A stretch of DNA of 64,000 nucleotides from JBBROS01 sp965260995 (GTDB lineage Bacteria; Pseudomonadota; Alphaproteobacteria; Acetobacterales; Acetobacteraceae): contig CBDHCD010000001.1 of assembly GCA_965260995.1 (NCBI GenBank), positions 186,001 through 250,000 of the forward strand, in the 5' to 3' direction. The position numbers were made by a program, and so were the translations under genes. The first letter of the stretch is position 1. The number at the start of each line of letters is the position of its first letter. The notes below the pieces were generated by a model, which was given only the letters and a program-made list of their open reading frames with translations, was not told where the DNA came from and did not search any database. Below, in pieces: positions 10,609 through 20,090 of this stretch.

Positions 10609-10969
10609 GGGCAATCTCCTGTTCAAGGCAGGTCAACGGTGGGGCGCTGCTTGAGTTCGTTCAGACTCCTGGCGTTGGCTGTCACGGCCGTGATGGGAGT
10701 GCGGCCATGATCCGTGCGGGGCCGCTCCAGACCGCTTGGCGGCGAGGCGATGAGGTGCGAGCGACGAAAATCGATGGTCCCCCACTTGGCTGAGGGACGT
10801 GGCGGCCGGAACGTGTGGCCACGACGTCCGGCGGCTGAGGGCGTGTTGACGATCGAACCGCCGCCGCTGCCAGGTCTCAGCCGTCCATCGTTGCGTCACC
10901 CGGGCCGAGGCCTTCCAGGTTTGGGCCAGGTCACCGGCGTCGCCGCGTTGGGCTAACTGTCTGGTTGTG
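10609..10969. other. Non-coding / decayed stretch
   Basis: No credible gene. The region separates the small lipoprotein from an IS481 remnant and probably belongs to the same decaying segment. Open frames here have no recognisable motifs. Confidence 0.45.
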
Positions 10970-11390
10970 AGGCCTCCTTGGCGGCTTCAGCGACGAGGCG
11001 TGCGCGGGGGACATCGTCTGGCCCGGCGCGACCTCCTGGTTTGCCGCCTCGCCGTCCAGCACGCGCTGCCTCCGGTCGTTGCGGGCGGCGTTGAAGCCGA
11101 GTAGGAGCGGCTCGAGATCCCGGCGCGAGGAGATGGTGATTCCTCATGCTGGCATTCCAGCCGTTGCGCGGCCGGACCCTTGGCCAGCTCCGCCCAGCAC
11201 CTCGGAGCCGGTCCGTCCGTTGAAGCGCTCGACCATGCCGTTCGTCCGCGGCGTGCCCGGCTTGGTGTGGCGGTGCTGCGCGCCGAGCCCGGCGCAGGCA
11301 CGGGCGAAGGCGGGCGTGAAGCCGCTGCCCTCGTCGCTCAGCACGTGGGACAGGCGGAACGGGAAACTGCGACCTCGGTTTACCAAGTTG
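10970..11390 (-). pseudogene. IS481-family transposase remnant (3' part, frameshifted)
   Basis: The minus strand encodes the C-terminal half of an IS481/IS3-type integrase core: LSHVLSDEGSGFTPAFARA, then HTKPGTPRTNGMVERFNGR, which includes the conserved catalytic-glutamate region. After this the reading frame is lost, but the family's C-terminus is still readable in another frame (LLLGFNAARNDRRQRVLDG). The N-terminal half and inverted repeats are not found. This is a dead fragment and marks the region as a former insertion site. Confidence 0.75.
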
Positions 11391-11752
11391 ACAAGGCCAT
11401 CGAGAGGCTTTGACGATCACCCATAATCGTCCTCACCCAAGTAGACGCCACGTAGAGCAGGGCAAGCGCACACTGAGGCAAATGCCTCCCGGACAAGCAT
11501 GTGCCCGGCGCGCATGCTCGGCTCCCCGAACAGATCGACCGACACCGCTGGGGCGGAAGTCGCTTCACCAGTGGCACGATCCTTGCTCGATCCTTGCTGT
11601 GGTTGTTGCAAGCGCTGCGAAGCGCCGAGATGAACGGGATTGTGGCGTGTGTGGCAACGATGCCGAACTCACATGCCGAGCGAGCAACCAGACGCCTCAG
11701 GGCATTGTGGCCCACGCTTGATGCGTGATCGGCGTCCTCGATCGGATACGCT
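11391..11752. other. Non-coding / decayed stretch
   Basis: Between the IS481 scrap and the amiC remnant. No gene supported on either strand. The promoter of the amide regulator operon may once have lain at its right end. Confidence 0.4.
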
Positions 11753-12220
11753 GTGCCGCAGCGGACGAAAACCGCCACCCCGTTCGGTCTCGTGTTCTCG
11801 TGCGAGGGCTCCTACGCGATCGTCTCTCACGCTATGCGCGATGGCGCGTCGCTGGCCGTGGGAGAGCTGAATGCGCGGCCTGATGGCGCCATATTGTTGC
11901 AGCCTCGCGCCGCCGATCCCGCCGGGTGGCCGGACCGATGCGCGACCGCTCGCTCGGACCTTCTCAAGACCGGCATTCGCCACGTTGTCGGCTGCTGCAC
12001 GTCATCCAGCCGCGAAGAATGCATCCCGCTGTTTGAACGGACCGGCGCGCTGCCGTGGCACCCGCTCACACGACGAGGGCTTCGAGTCGGTGATCGCCCT
12101 CATGCAGGGCGGCATGTGCGACGAGCAAGCCTACGCCCATCTTCGCCGGGAAGGCATGCGCCGGCGGATCGGCTCGGAGGAATGCGCCCTCTCCCTCTGC
12201 AACCGGGCAGGCCCGGGCGG
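11753..12220 (+). pseudogene. Fused remnant of AmiC-like amide sensor and AmiR-like ANTAR antiterminator
   Basis: The first ~105 codons (from a GTG) match the N-terminus of AmiC-type amide-binding negative regulators: FGLVFSCEGSYAIVSHAMRD, LAVGELNARPDG, and GIRHVVGCCTSSSREECIPL. The frame then shifts by a small indel (the EGFES element of AmiC is in the next frame) and runs straight into the end of an ANTAR RNA-binding domain: IALMQGGMCDEQAYAHLRRE then GMRRRIGSEECAL. The bulk of AmiC and the receiver part of AmiR are missing, as expected from one deletion joining the two genes. Intact amiC-amiR pairs normally precede the kind of amide transport operon that follows here. Confidence 0.7.
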
Positions 12221-12252
12221 CAGCCTAGATGCCCCTCAACAGGAGACAGACG

Positions 12253-13488
12253 ATGTCGAGAACCAGAACCGCGCTGCTGGCCATGACGGCGACCGCGCTG
12301 ATCGCGGCGATGACGCCGAGGAGCTGGGCGGCCGACTCGATCAAGCTCGGCGTGCTTGAGGATCAATCCGGCGATTTCGCGCTCGCCACGATCGGGAAGG
12401 TGCACGGCATCCAGCTCGCGACCGACGAGATCAACGCCAAGGGCGGCATCGCCGGCCGTAAGCTCGAGCTCGTCATCTACGACACGCAGTCGGACAACAC
12501 GCGCTACCAGGAGTTCATGCGCCGCGTGCTGCAGCGCGACAAGGTGGACGCCGTGTTCGCCGGGTTCTCCAGCGCCTCGCGCGAGGCGTATCGCCCGATC
12601 GTGGATCAGCTGAACGGCCTGGCGTTCTACAACAACCAGTATGAGGGCGGCGTCTGTGACGCCCACATGATCGTCACCGGCGCCGTGCCGGAACAACAGT
12701 TCTCCACCCTCATTCCTTGGATGATGGAGAAGTTCGGCAAGACCGTGTACACGATCGCGGCCGATTACAACTTCGGCCAGATCTCTGCCGAATGGGTCCG
12801 CAACATCGTCAAGGAACAGGGCGGCACGATGGCTGGCGAGGAGTTCATCCCGCTCGGCGTGTCGCAATTCTCATCGACGATCCAGAACATTCAAAAGGCC
12901 AAGCCTGACATCCTGATCACCCTGCTCGTCGGCGCCGCGCAGTCGTCGTATTACGAGCAGGCGGCCGCGGCCAACCTGAAGGTGCCGATGGGAAGCTCGG
13001 TCAACGTCGGCCAAGCCTACGAGCACAAGCGGTTCAAGCCGCCGAGCCTGGCGAATATGTACGTCACGACCAACTGGATCGAGGAGGTGCCCACCGAGGC
13101 GAGCAAGGCGTTCGTGCAGAAATGGCGCGCCAAGTTCCCCAACGAGCCTTACATCAACCAAGAAGCCGAGAATTCCTACCTCGCGGTTTACCTCTACAAA
13201 CAGATGGTCGAGCGCGCCGACGGCTCCACGAAGCGTGACGATCTGCGCAAGGTCATCGCCAAGGGCGACGTCTGCTTCGGCGCGCCGGAAGGCAAGGTCT
13301 GCATCGACCCCAAGAGCCAGCACATGTCGCACACGATCTACCTGGCCAAGGTCAACGACGACCACTCCATCTCTTTTCCGAAAGAATGGCAGGACATCAA
13401 GCCGTATTGGCTCGGCGAAGCGGGCTGTGACCTGACCAAGAAGAACCCGAACGCGCAGTACACGCCGAGCAGTCCGCCACCGAAATAG
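12253..13488 (+). CDS. Amide/urea-type ABC transporter substrate-binding protein
   Basis: A 411-residue periplasmic binding protein of the UrtA/FmdD family (branched-chain amino-acid-like type I fold). A signal peptide (MSRTRTALLAMTATALIAAM, cleavage near SWA-AD) precedes IKLGVLEDQSGDFALATIGK, FAGFSSASREAYRPIVDQLN, FYNNQYEGGVCDAHM and FGQISAEWVRNIV. The residues around YNNQYEGG are characteristic of the urea/short-chain amide group. The start at 12253 has an AGGAGA site; an upstream ATG at 12229 is less likely. First gene of a five-gene transporter followed by formamidase, so the ligand is probably formamide, acetamide or urea. Confidence 0.88.
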   Translation: MSRTRTALLAMTATALIAAMTPRSWAADSIKLGVLEDQSGDFALATIGKVHGIQLATDEINAKGGIAGRKLELVIYDTQSDNTRYQEFMRRVLQRDKVDAVFAGFSSASREAYRPIVDQLNGLAFYNNQYEGGVCDAHMIVTGAVPEQQFSTLIPWMMEKFGKTVYTIAADYNFGQISAEWVRNIVKEQGGTMAGEEFIPLGVSQFSSTIQNIQKAKPDILITLLVGAAQSSYYEQAAAANLKVPMGSSVNVGQAYEHKRFKPPSLANMYVTTNWIEEVPTEASKAFVQKWRAKFPNEPYINQEAENSYLAVYLYKQMVERADGSTKRDDLRKVIAKGDVCFGAPEGKVCIDPKSQHMSHTIYLAKVNDDHSISFPKEWQDIKPYWLGEAGCDLTKKNPNAQYTPSSPPPK

Positions 13489-13556
13489 GCCCTGGTCGGG
13501 GGTGGCGCGCCATCCCCCGTTCGCCCATCCTAGGCGCGTCGCGCGGAGGCAGCCGT

Positions 13557-14429
13557 CTGTTCGGGTTCGATACGGTCTTCGGTTTTCTCTACCAGTTCGG
13601 GGATGCCTGCGCCTTCCTGGTGCTGTGCGCCAGCGGCCTCGCCGTGATCTTCGGCATGATGGGCGTGATCAATCTCGCCCACGGCGAGTTCATCATGTGC
13701 GGCGCCTACGTCACCAGCGCCGCGGCGCGGAGCGGCCTGCCGCTCGGGCTCGCCATCTGTTGCGGCGCGTTCGCGGCCGGGTTCGCCGGCGTGGTGATCG
13801 AACGCCTCGTCATCCACCGCCTCTACCAACGGCCGCTCGACACCATCGTCGCCACCTGGGGCATCAGCCTGATCGTCTCGCAGGGCACGCTGATCGCGCT
13901 CGGCCCCAGCATGGCCGGCGTTGGCACCCCCTTCGGCAGCATCGCCATCGGCGGCCTGTCCTATTCCATTTACCGGTTCGTGCTGATGGCCGCCGCCATC
14001 GCCATCCTGCTCGCGCTCTACGTTCTGTTCACCCGCACCCGCTTCGGCGCGTTCGCGCGCGCGACCATCCAGGTGCCGCACATGGCTCAGGCGCTCGGGG
14101 TCAACACCGGGTTGATTTACACTGCGACGTTCGGCATCGGCGCAGCATTGGCCGGCGCCACGGGCGGCCTCTACGCGCCCACCATGACCCTGGTTCCCAC
14201 CATGGGCTCGCAGTTCATCATCGAAGCGTTCGTCACCGTCGTCGTCGGTGGCGCGGACGTGTTCCTCGGCACGGCCCCGGCCGGCGTGTTGCTAGGCTTC
14301 ATCAAGGCCGCCATGACCAGTTGGGAGGGCCAGCTCGCCGGCCAGATCGGCTTGTTGGTCGCCGTCATCATCGTCATCCGGGTGTTGCCGCGCGGCGTCT
14401 CCGGGCTGCTCCTGCATGAGCGCGCGTAA
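13557..14429 (+). CDS. Amide/urea-type ABC transporter permease, UrtB/LivH-like
   Basis: Inner-membrane permease with the family signature GLAVIFGMMGVINLAHGEFIM and a C-terminal VVVGGADVFLGTAPAGVLLG. The first standard start codon in frame is GTG at 13620, but that would cut into the first membrane helix and leave only 22 residues before the end of the INLAHG motif, against ~40 in relatives. The frame is open upstream and a GGAGG site (13545-13549) lies 7 nt before a CTG at 13557. Starting there gives LFGFDTVFGFLYQFGDACAF and a normal length (290 residues). A CTG start, or a mutated ATG/GTG, is therefore proposed. Confidence 0.85.
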   Translation: MFGFDTVFGFLYQFGDACAFLVLCASGLAVIFGMMGVINLAHGEFIMCGAYVTSAAARSGLPLGLAICCGAFAAGFAGVVIERLVIHRLYQRPLDTIVATWGISLIVSQGTLIALGPSMAGVGTPFGSIAIGGLSYSIYRFVLMAAAIAILLALYVLFTRTRFGAFARATIQVPHMAQALGVNTGLIYTATFGIGAALAGATGGLYAPTMTLVPTMGSQFIIEAFVTVVVGGADVFLGTAPAGVLLGFIKAAMTSWEGQLAGQIGLLVAVIIVIRVLPRGVSGLLLHERA

Positions 14430-15495
14430 GCGCCCGGGGCCGCCGGGGCGCGGCGCGCTGCGGCGGCTCGAAGGGCCGCAGACGCTCGGACGCGGCCCGT
14501 GGTTCTGGCTCGGCTTCGCCGCCGTCGTCGCCCTCGCTGCCGCTTACCCATTGTTTCAGGACGCCTACACCGTCGGCAACACGATCTACTTCTTCAACTG
14601 GGCGTTCATGGCGCTCGGCCTCTGCCTGGTGTGGGGCTACGGCGGCATGCTGAGCTTCGGGCAAACCGCGCTGTTCGGCATCGCGGGCTACAGCTACGGC
14701 ATCCTGGTGATCAACTTCGGTTCCGACCACGGGCTGACACTGGTCGCCGCCGCGCTCGCCGTCGCCGCCGCCGCGCTGTTCGCCGCCGTGGTCGGCTACT
14801 TCCTGTTCTGGGGCCGCATCGGCGGTGTGTTCCTCGGCATCGTCACCCTTTCGATCACGCTCGTGCTCGAACGCTTCATGGCGCAAACCGCAGGGCCGGA
14901 ATGGCGCGTGGGCGCCGCGCGGCTCAACGGCTTCAACGGCATGAGCGGCATGGCCCCGCTCACCATCCCATGGCCGGGCGGCGACGACCTCGTGCTGATG
15001 CCCGACATCCCGCTTTACTACGTCGTGCTCGGGCTGCTCGTGCTGGCCTATCTCGGGCTGCGCATGCTGGTGAACTCCGCGTTCGGCAACGTCCTGGTCG
15101 CCATTCGCGAAAACCCGCGGCGCGCGACCATGCTGGGCTACGATATCAGGCGCTACCAGCTCGCCGCGTTCGCGATCGGCGGCGCGTTCGCGGGGCTGAG
15201 CGGAGTGCTCTACACGAGTTGGGGGCAATACATCACGCCGTCCAGCATGGGCCTGACCGCGGCGTCGCTGCCGGTCGTCTGGGTCGCCGTCGGCGGCCGC
15301 AGTGACCTGACGACGACGCTGATCGGCACGCTGCTCGTGATCGGCGCGTTCCAGGCGCTGACGATCTACGGCAGCCAGTACGCGCTCGTCGCCATGGGGG
15401 CGCTGCTGGTATTGACCGTGCTGCTGGCGCCTGAAGGCCTCGTCATGGCCGCCGCCCGCCTGGGCGACCGGTGGCGAGGCCGCCAGGAGCCATGA
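14416..15495 (+). CDS. Amide/urea-type ABC transporter permease, UrtC/LivM-like
   Basis: A 359-residue inner-membrane protein with 8-10 hydrophobic segments. The family region LCLVWGYGGMLSFGQTALFG lies near residue 70, and the cytoplasmic EAA-type loop NVLVAIRENPRRATMLGYD near residue 230. A ~25-residue basic leader precedes the first helix. It pairs with the UrtB-like permease, whose last codons it overlaps by 14 bp. Together they form the channel of the amide/urea importer. Confidence 0.88.
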   Translation: MSARKRPGPPGRGALRRLEGPQTLGRGPWFWLGFAAVVALAAAYPLFQDAYTVGNTIYFFNWAFMALGLCLVWGYGGMLSFGQTALFGIAGYSYGILVINFGSDHGLTLVAAALAVAAAALFAAVVGYFLFWGRIGGVFLGIVTLSITLVLERFMAQTAGPEWRVGAARLNGFNGMSGMAPLTIPWPGGDDLVLMPDIPLYYVVLGLLVLAYLGLRMLVNSAFGNVLVAIRENPRRATMLGYDIRRYQLAAFAIGGAFAGLSGVLYTSWGQYITPSSMGLTAASLPVVWVAVGGRSDLTTTLIGTLLVIGAFQALTIYGSQYALVAMGALLVLTVLLAPEGLVMAAARLGDRWRGRQEP

Positions 15496-16214
15496 CGATG
15501 TTGGAGACGCGCGCGCTGAACAAGCATTTCGGCGGCTTGCAGGTGACCCAGGACGTCGATCTGCGGCTCGGGCGCGGCGAGCTGCACTGCCTCATCGGCC
15601 CGAACGGCGCCGGGAAGAGCACCTTCTTCCGCCTCATCCTCGGCGAGTACCCGCCCAGCAGCGGACAGATCCTGTTCAACGGCGCCGACATCACCCGCCT
15701 GCCGTCGCACGAGCGGGTCCGCCGCGGCATGAGCGTCAAGTTCCAGGTGCCGGGCGTGTTCAAGGCGCTCAAAGTGCGGCAGAACCTCGAGATCGCGCTT
15801 CAGCACCACCTCGAGGGCGCGAGCCTCGAAGCCGAGATCGCCCGCTTGCTCGCCTTCCTGAACCTCACCGCCGACGGCGGCCAAAGCGCCGGCAACTTGA
15901 GCCACGGCCAGAAGCAATGGCTCGAGATCGGCATGGCGATCAGCCTGAAGCCCACCCTGCTGCTGCTCGACGAGCCGACCGCGGGCATGTCAATCGAGGA
16001 AACGCGCGCGACCGGCGAGATGATCAAGGCGCTCAACGCCGACGGCATGACCATCCTGGCGGTCGAGCACGACATGGCGTTCGTTCGTCAAGTCGCGCGA
16101 CGCGTCACCGTGCTGCATCTCGGCCGCATCTTCGCCCAGGGCGACATCGACGCCATCACCGCCGACGAGCGGGTCGCCGCCATCTATCTCGGCGAAGGGC
16201 ACGCCCATGCCTGA
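15492..16214 (+). CDS. Amide/urea-type ABC transporter ATPase, UrtD/LivG-like
   Basis: A 240-residue cytoplasmic ATPase: Walker A GPNGAGKST, signature LSHGQKQWLEIGMA, Walker B TLLLLDEPTAGMS and the H-loop VEHDM. The LSHGQKQWLEI signature variant is the one typical of the urea/amide subgroup. The ATG at 15492 overlaps the TGA of the permease (ATGA) and has an AGGAG site, so it is preferred over an in-frame ATG at 15471. Works with the next gene as the ATPase heterodimer. Confidence 0.9.
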   Translation: MTMLETRALNKHFGGLQVTQDVDLRLGRGELHCLIGPNGAGKSTFFRLILGEYPPSSGQILFNGADITRLPSHERVRRGMSVKFQVPGVFKALKVRQNLEIALQHHLEGASLEAEIARLLAFLNLTADGGQSAGNLSHGQKQWLEIGMAISLKPTLLLLDEPTAGMSIEETRATGEMIKALNADGMTILAVEHDMAFVRQVARRVTVLHLGRIFAQGDIDAITADERVAAIYLGEGHAHA

Positions 16215-16932
16215 CGCGGCCTCCGATCCGCCGCTGCTCAGCGTGACAGGCCTGCGCAACGGCTACGGCGGCAAGCCCGTGCTGCAAGGCATCGACCTCA
16301 CGATCCGATCCGGCGAGATCGTCGCCGTCATTGGCCGCAACGGCGTCGGCAAGACGACCTTCATGCGCGCCCTGATCGGCTTGCTGCCGGCCGGCGAAGG
16401 CTCGATCCGCTTCCGGGGCGAGGCGATCGGGCACCTCTCGGCCTACCGCCGGGCCCGGCTCGGCATCGGCTACGTGCCGCAGGGTCGCGACGTGTTCCCG
16501 CGCATGAGCGTCGAGGAGAACCTTTGCCTCGGCCGCGCCGCCGGGCGCGGCGGGGCTGCCGGCGATTTCGACCTCGTCTACGACAGCTTTCCCGTCCTGC
16601 GCGAGCGCCGCCGGCAAGCCGCGGGCACGCTGTCCGGCGGGCAGCAGCAGCAACTCGCGATCGGGCGCGTGCTCGTCGCCCGCCCGTCGCTGATGCTGCT
16701 CGACGAACCCTCGGAAGGCATCCAGCCTTCGATCGTGCAGGACATCGCGCGGATCGGCATCGCGCTGAACCGGCAGACTGGGCTTACCATCGTGCTCGTC
16801 GAGCAGAACATCGACATGATCCGCGCCATGGCCCAGCGGTGCCATGTCATGGACAAGGGAAGCCTGGTCGCGACGCTCACGCCCGCGATGCTGGAAGATC
16901 GCGAAACGGTTCGGCGTCACTTGGCAGTGTAA
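16207..16932 (+). CDS. Amide/urea-type ABC transporter ATPase, UrtE/LivF-like
   Basis: A 241-residue ATPase: Walker A GRNGVGKTT, Q-loop region GYVPQGRDVFPRMSVEENL, signature LSGGQQQQLAIGRVL, Walker B LMLLDEPSEGIQPS and H-loop VEQNI. The PSEGIQPS element is common to UrtE/LivF proteins. Its ATG overlaps the end of the UrtD-like gene by 8 bp. Completes the ABC importer; formamidase follows 17 bp downstream. Confidence 0.9.
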   Translation: MPDAASDPPLLSVTGLRNGYGGKPVLQGIDLTIRSGEIVAVIGRNGVGKTTFMRALIGLLPAGEGSIRFRGEAIGHLSAYRRARLGIGYVPQGRDVFPRMSVEENLCLGRAAGRGGAAGDFDLVYDSFPVLRERRRQAAGTLSGGQQQQLAIGRVLVARPSLMLLDEPSEGIQPSIVQDIARIGIALNRQTGLTIVLVEQNIDMIRAMAQRCHVMDKGSLVATLTPAMLEDRETVRRHLAV

Positions 16933-16949
16933 CGGCAAGGGAGCGAGGG

Positions 16950-17957
16950 ATGCCCTGGTTTGACAACTCCATCATGGCGCGCAGGGGACAGGCCGGCGGC
17001 AAGCCCGGCCGCCGGCACGACCTCACCGAGGCGGCCCAGGGCACGTATCATTACGTCTACGGCCCCTACGCCGAACCGGTGCTGACGATCGACCCGGGCG
17101 ACCTCGTCACCTGCGAGACGCATGACGCCTTCGAGGGCAAGATCCGCCACGAGACGGACAAACCGAGCGAGATCCTCAACTTCCCCTACCTCAACCCGCA
17201 GAACGGCCCGATCCGCGTCCGCGGCGCCGAGAAGGGCGACTGCCTCGCGGTCCACATCCACGAGATCAAGCCGCGCGGGCCGCAGCCGGTCGGCACCACC
17301 TGCCTGATCACCGAGTTCGGCGGCCTGGTCGCGACCGGGGCGACGGCGCTGCTGAACCAGCCGTTGCCGGAGAAGGTCAAGAAGCTCGAAGTCACCGTCG
17401 AGGGCGGCGTCAAGTGGAGCGAGCGGATCACGCTGCCCTACGAGCCGTTCATCGGCACGATCGGCACCTCGCCGGAGATCGAGGCGATCTCGTCCCTCGT
17501 GCCCGACTACTACGGCGGCAACATGGACCTGCCGGACGTGGCGCCCGGCGCCGTCATCTACCTGCCGGTCAACGCGCCCGGCGCGCTGCTCTTTCTCGGC
17601 GACTGCCACGCGATCCAGGGGGACGGCGAGCTATGCGGCGTGGCCCTCGAGCACCCGACCCACACGACGGTGCACGTCGACCTTATCAAAGGCTGGACGC
17701 TCGCTTGGCCCCGGCTCGAAACCGAGCAGTTCTTCATGACGATCGGCTCCGGCCGCCCGATGGAGGACGCCGCCCGCATCGCCTACCGCGAGCTGGTGCG
17801 CTGGATGGCGGCCGATTTCGGCTTCGACGAGCACGAGGCCTACCTGTTGCTGACGCAATGCGGCAAGATGCGGGTCGGCAACATGGTCGACCCGAAATAC
17901 ACCCTCGGCGCGTCGATCCGGCGCTCGATCATCGGCGATCCGCGCGGCCCGGCATGA
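16950..17957 (+). CDS. fmdA: Formamidase/acetamidase
   Basis: A 335-residue enzyme of the FmdA_AmdA family, which hydrolyses formamide or short aliphatic amides to the acid and ammonia in the cytoplasm. Visible landmarks are YVYGPYAEPVLTIDPGDLV, CETHDAFEG, GPIRVRGAEKGDCLAVHIHE, EIEAISSLVPDYYGGNMD and FLGDCHAIQGDGELCG, all characteristic of the family. It is a little short of the ~400-residue formamidases and closer to the acetamidase group. A GAGCGAGGG stretch precedes the ATG. Its place at the end of the transporter operon supports import plus hydrolysis of amides as a nitrogen source. Confidence 0.92.
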   Translation: MPWFDNSIMARRGQAGGKPGRRHDLTEAAQGTYHYVYGPYAEPVLTIDPGDLVTCETHDAFEGKIRHETDKPSEILNFPYLNPQNGPIRVRGAEKGDCLAVHIHEIKPRGPQPVGTTCLITEFGGLVATGATALLNQPLPEKVKKLEVTVEGGVKWSERITLPYEPFIGTIGTSPEIEAISSLVPDYYGGNMDLPDVAPGAVIYLPVNAPGALLFLGDCHAIQGDGELCGVALEHPTHTTVHVDLIKGWTLAWPRLETEQFFMTIGSGRPMEDAARIAYRELVRWMAADFGFDEHEAYLLLTQCGKMRVGNMVDPKYTLGASIRRSIIGDPRGPA

Positions 17958-18611
17958 GGGAGATCGCCGCGATCGACCGCACCCCGCGGCTGAAGACCGA
18001 AACTGGGGGAAGCGCCCCCCGGCACGCGTAGGCCTTGTCGGACAACCTCCATGCCGTCGCTTGCGCACGTCCTCCCGATCCGGGGCGCGCGCGCTCGTGA
18101 GCCGATACGGCCTGTTCCCGGCGGTGACGCTGGTGGCGAGGTCAGCGATGGGTCAAGCGGCCATTCGGAAAGCGGCGAAACGCGCGTGGCGTGTCTTGAC
18201 GATAGCGGCGCCAGCGAACCATCCCGCGGCCCTGGCCAAGTTGATGGCCGCAGCCGTCATGACGTGTTGCAGGCGCGTCTTCGCGAGACCGACGCGAGCC
18301 GCAGCGGCTGATGGCCTGGGCAGGCGTGCCTTCGATCACGGGATGGCCGACGCAGCGCTGCCGGAACGCCTCGGCGTTCTGATGCTCGCGCGCGCCTCGA
18401 AGCCCACGCGCTCGCGTTCGTGTCGGCCTGCGCCGTCGCCGAGCGCCTCGAAGCCATGCCGTGGAAGCCTCCCCTCGAAGCCGTCTGACACGCCTGGACC
18501 ACGGCCCCCGACGTCTTCGAGCGCAACCCGCGCCACCTGACCCCGGGACCAAACACTTGGTTCAATAAGCATTATACGCGTGGCGGCGACTCAGCTAGCC
18601 TGGAAAATTCA
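17958..18611. other. Intergenic region before the IS1380 element
   Basis: About 650 bp after formamidase. Overlapping frames are open on both strands, but none shows a recognisable domain or a good start. It may be decayed coding DNA flanking the insertion. No RNA gene recognised. Confidence 0.4.
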
Positions 18612-20090
18612 TGAGGGTTGGCGGGCATAGTACAAGCCCTTGATCCAGCGTAGAATGTGGTTCTCGAGGCCAATTCTACGGAACCGGAGCGCCATGCCCG
18701 CCAAGGTTGAGACTACCGCTGCGCTGCCCGGCTTGTCACCGGTCGGCGGCAAGCCCGTGATCGCCCGCTTCGACGGCGGCCACCTCTCCTCCGACGGTGG
18801 GCTGCTGGTGCTGCGCGAGGTGGAGCGCCGCCTCGACGTGGCCGGACGCTTGGCAGGGTGCATCAAGGATCCGCGCGACCCGGAGCGCGTCGTGCACGGG
18901 CTCGACGAGATCATCCGCTTTCGCCTGCTGATGATCGCGGCGGGCTACGAGGACGGCAACGACGCCGACCAGCTGCGCACCGACCCGATGTTCAAGCTGG
19001 CCCTGGCAAAGCTCGGGGACGGGGCGGCGCTGTGCTCGCAGCCCACCATCTCGCGCCTGGAGAACCTGCCCGGCACGCGTGCGCTGCTGCGGATGGGCCG
19101 GGCCATGGTCGACCTGTATTGCGCGTCGTTCCGCCAGGTGCCGCGCCGGATCGTGCTGGACGTGGACGACACGTTCGACGCCGTGCACGGCGGGCAGCAG
19201 ATGCGCTTGTTCAATGCGCATCATGACGAGTACGGCTTCCAGCCCATCGTGGTGTTCGACGGCGAGGGCCGCTTCGTCACCGCCGTGCTGCGCCCGGCCA
19301 AGCGGCCGAGCGGGCGCGAGGTCCGGGCCTTCCTGCGCCGCCTGCTGCGCCAGCTCCGCGCCAACTGGCCCCGGGTCGAGGTCCTGCTGCGCGCCGACAG
19401 CCACTACTGCGGCCCCGAGGTGCTGCGCTGGTGCCGGGCGAACACGGTCGATTATCTGATTGGGGTCGCGCCCACCAGCACGCTGCGCCGCCATGTCGAG
19501 TGCCTGGAGGCCAGCACCGCCGCCCGCTTTGCCGCCTCGGACGGCTCGGGCAAGCTCCGCCGCTTCACCGAGTTCTACGACAGTGCCGCAAGCTGGGACC
19601 GCGTGGAGCGCATCGTCGCCCGCGTCGAGGCCGGGCCGGACGGGACAGACACGCACTTCGTCGTCACCAGCCTGCCGGGCGGCTCGGCCCGCACTCTCTA
19701 CGAAAAACGGTATTGCGCGCGCGGACAGGCGGAAAACCACATCAAGAGCTGGAAACGCCACCTGGCCGCCGACCGCACTTCGTGCACCAAGGCCACCGCC
19801 AACCAGTTCCGCCTGTTCCTGCATGGGGCCGCCTACTGGCTCATGTGGAGCCTGCGCACGCTGATGCCGCGCCGCTCGTCCTGGCGCACCGCCCAGTTCG
19901 ACACCCTGCGGCTGCGCCTGGTCAAGCTGGCCGTGCGCGTCGTCGAACTCAAAACCCAGGTCAAGCTGCACCTGCCCAGCAGCGCCCCGTGCCAGTCCAT
20001 CCTGGCTTTCGTCCTCGGCCGTATGCCGCGCATCATCAGTTAAGCTCCGGGGCAGCGTGCCCCACCGTCACCCGTTTTCACCAACCCTCA
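18612..20090 (+). mobile_element. IS1380-family insertion sequence
   Basis: The transposase gene is flanked by inverted copies of TGAGGGTTGG (18612-18621, and as CCAACCCTCA at 20081-20090), taken as part of the terminal inverted repeats. The exact ends and a target duplication could not be fixed by eye. Length ~1.5-1.7 kb fits the family. It lies directly upstream of the TRAP transporter operon and could supply or disrupt its promoter. Confidence 0.75.
18694..20043 (+). CDS. IS1380-family transposase
   Basis: A 449-residue DDE transposase. Landmarks are ARFDGGHLSSDGGLLVLREV near the N-terminus, QPTISRLENLPG, the first catalytic aspartate in IVLDVDDTFDAVHGGQQ, the second in VLLRADSHYCGPEVL, and the C-terminal CARGQAENHIKSWKRHLAAD with the catalytic glutamate. 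The frame is intact, so the protein may be active. The start at 18694 (GAACCGGAGC upstream) fits the family N-terminus better than an upstream ATG at 18640. Confidence 0.93.
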   Translation: MPAKVETTAALPGLSPVGGKPVIARFDGGHLSSDGGLLVLREVERRLDVAGRLAGCIKDPRDPERVVHGLDEIIRFRLLMIAAGYEDGNDADQLRTDPMFKLALAKLGDGAALCSQPTISRLENLPGTRALLRMGRAMVDLYCASFRQVPRRIVLDVDDTFDAVHGGQQMRLFNAHHDEYGFQPIVVFDGEGRFVTAVLRPAKRPSGREVRAFLRRLLRQLRANWPRVEVLLRADSHYCGPEVLRWCRANTVDYLIGVAPTSTLRRHVECLEASTAARFAASDGSGKLRRFTEFYDSAASWDRVERIVARVEAGPDGTDTHFVVTSLPGGSARTLYEKRYCARGQAENHIKSWKRHLAADRTSCTKATANQFRLFLHGAAYWLMWSLRTLMPRRSSWRTAQFDTLRLRLVKLAVRVVELKTQVKLHLPSSAPCQSILAFVLGRMPRIIS

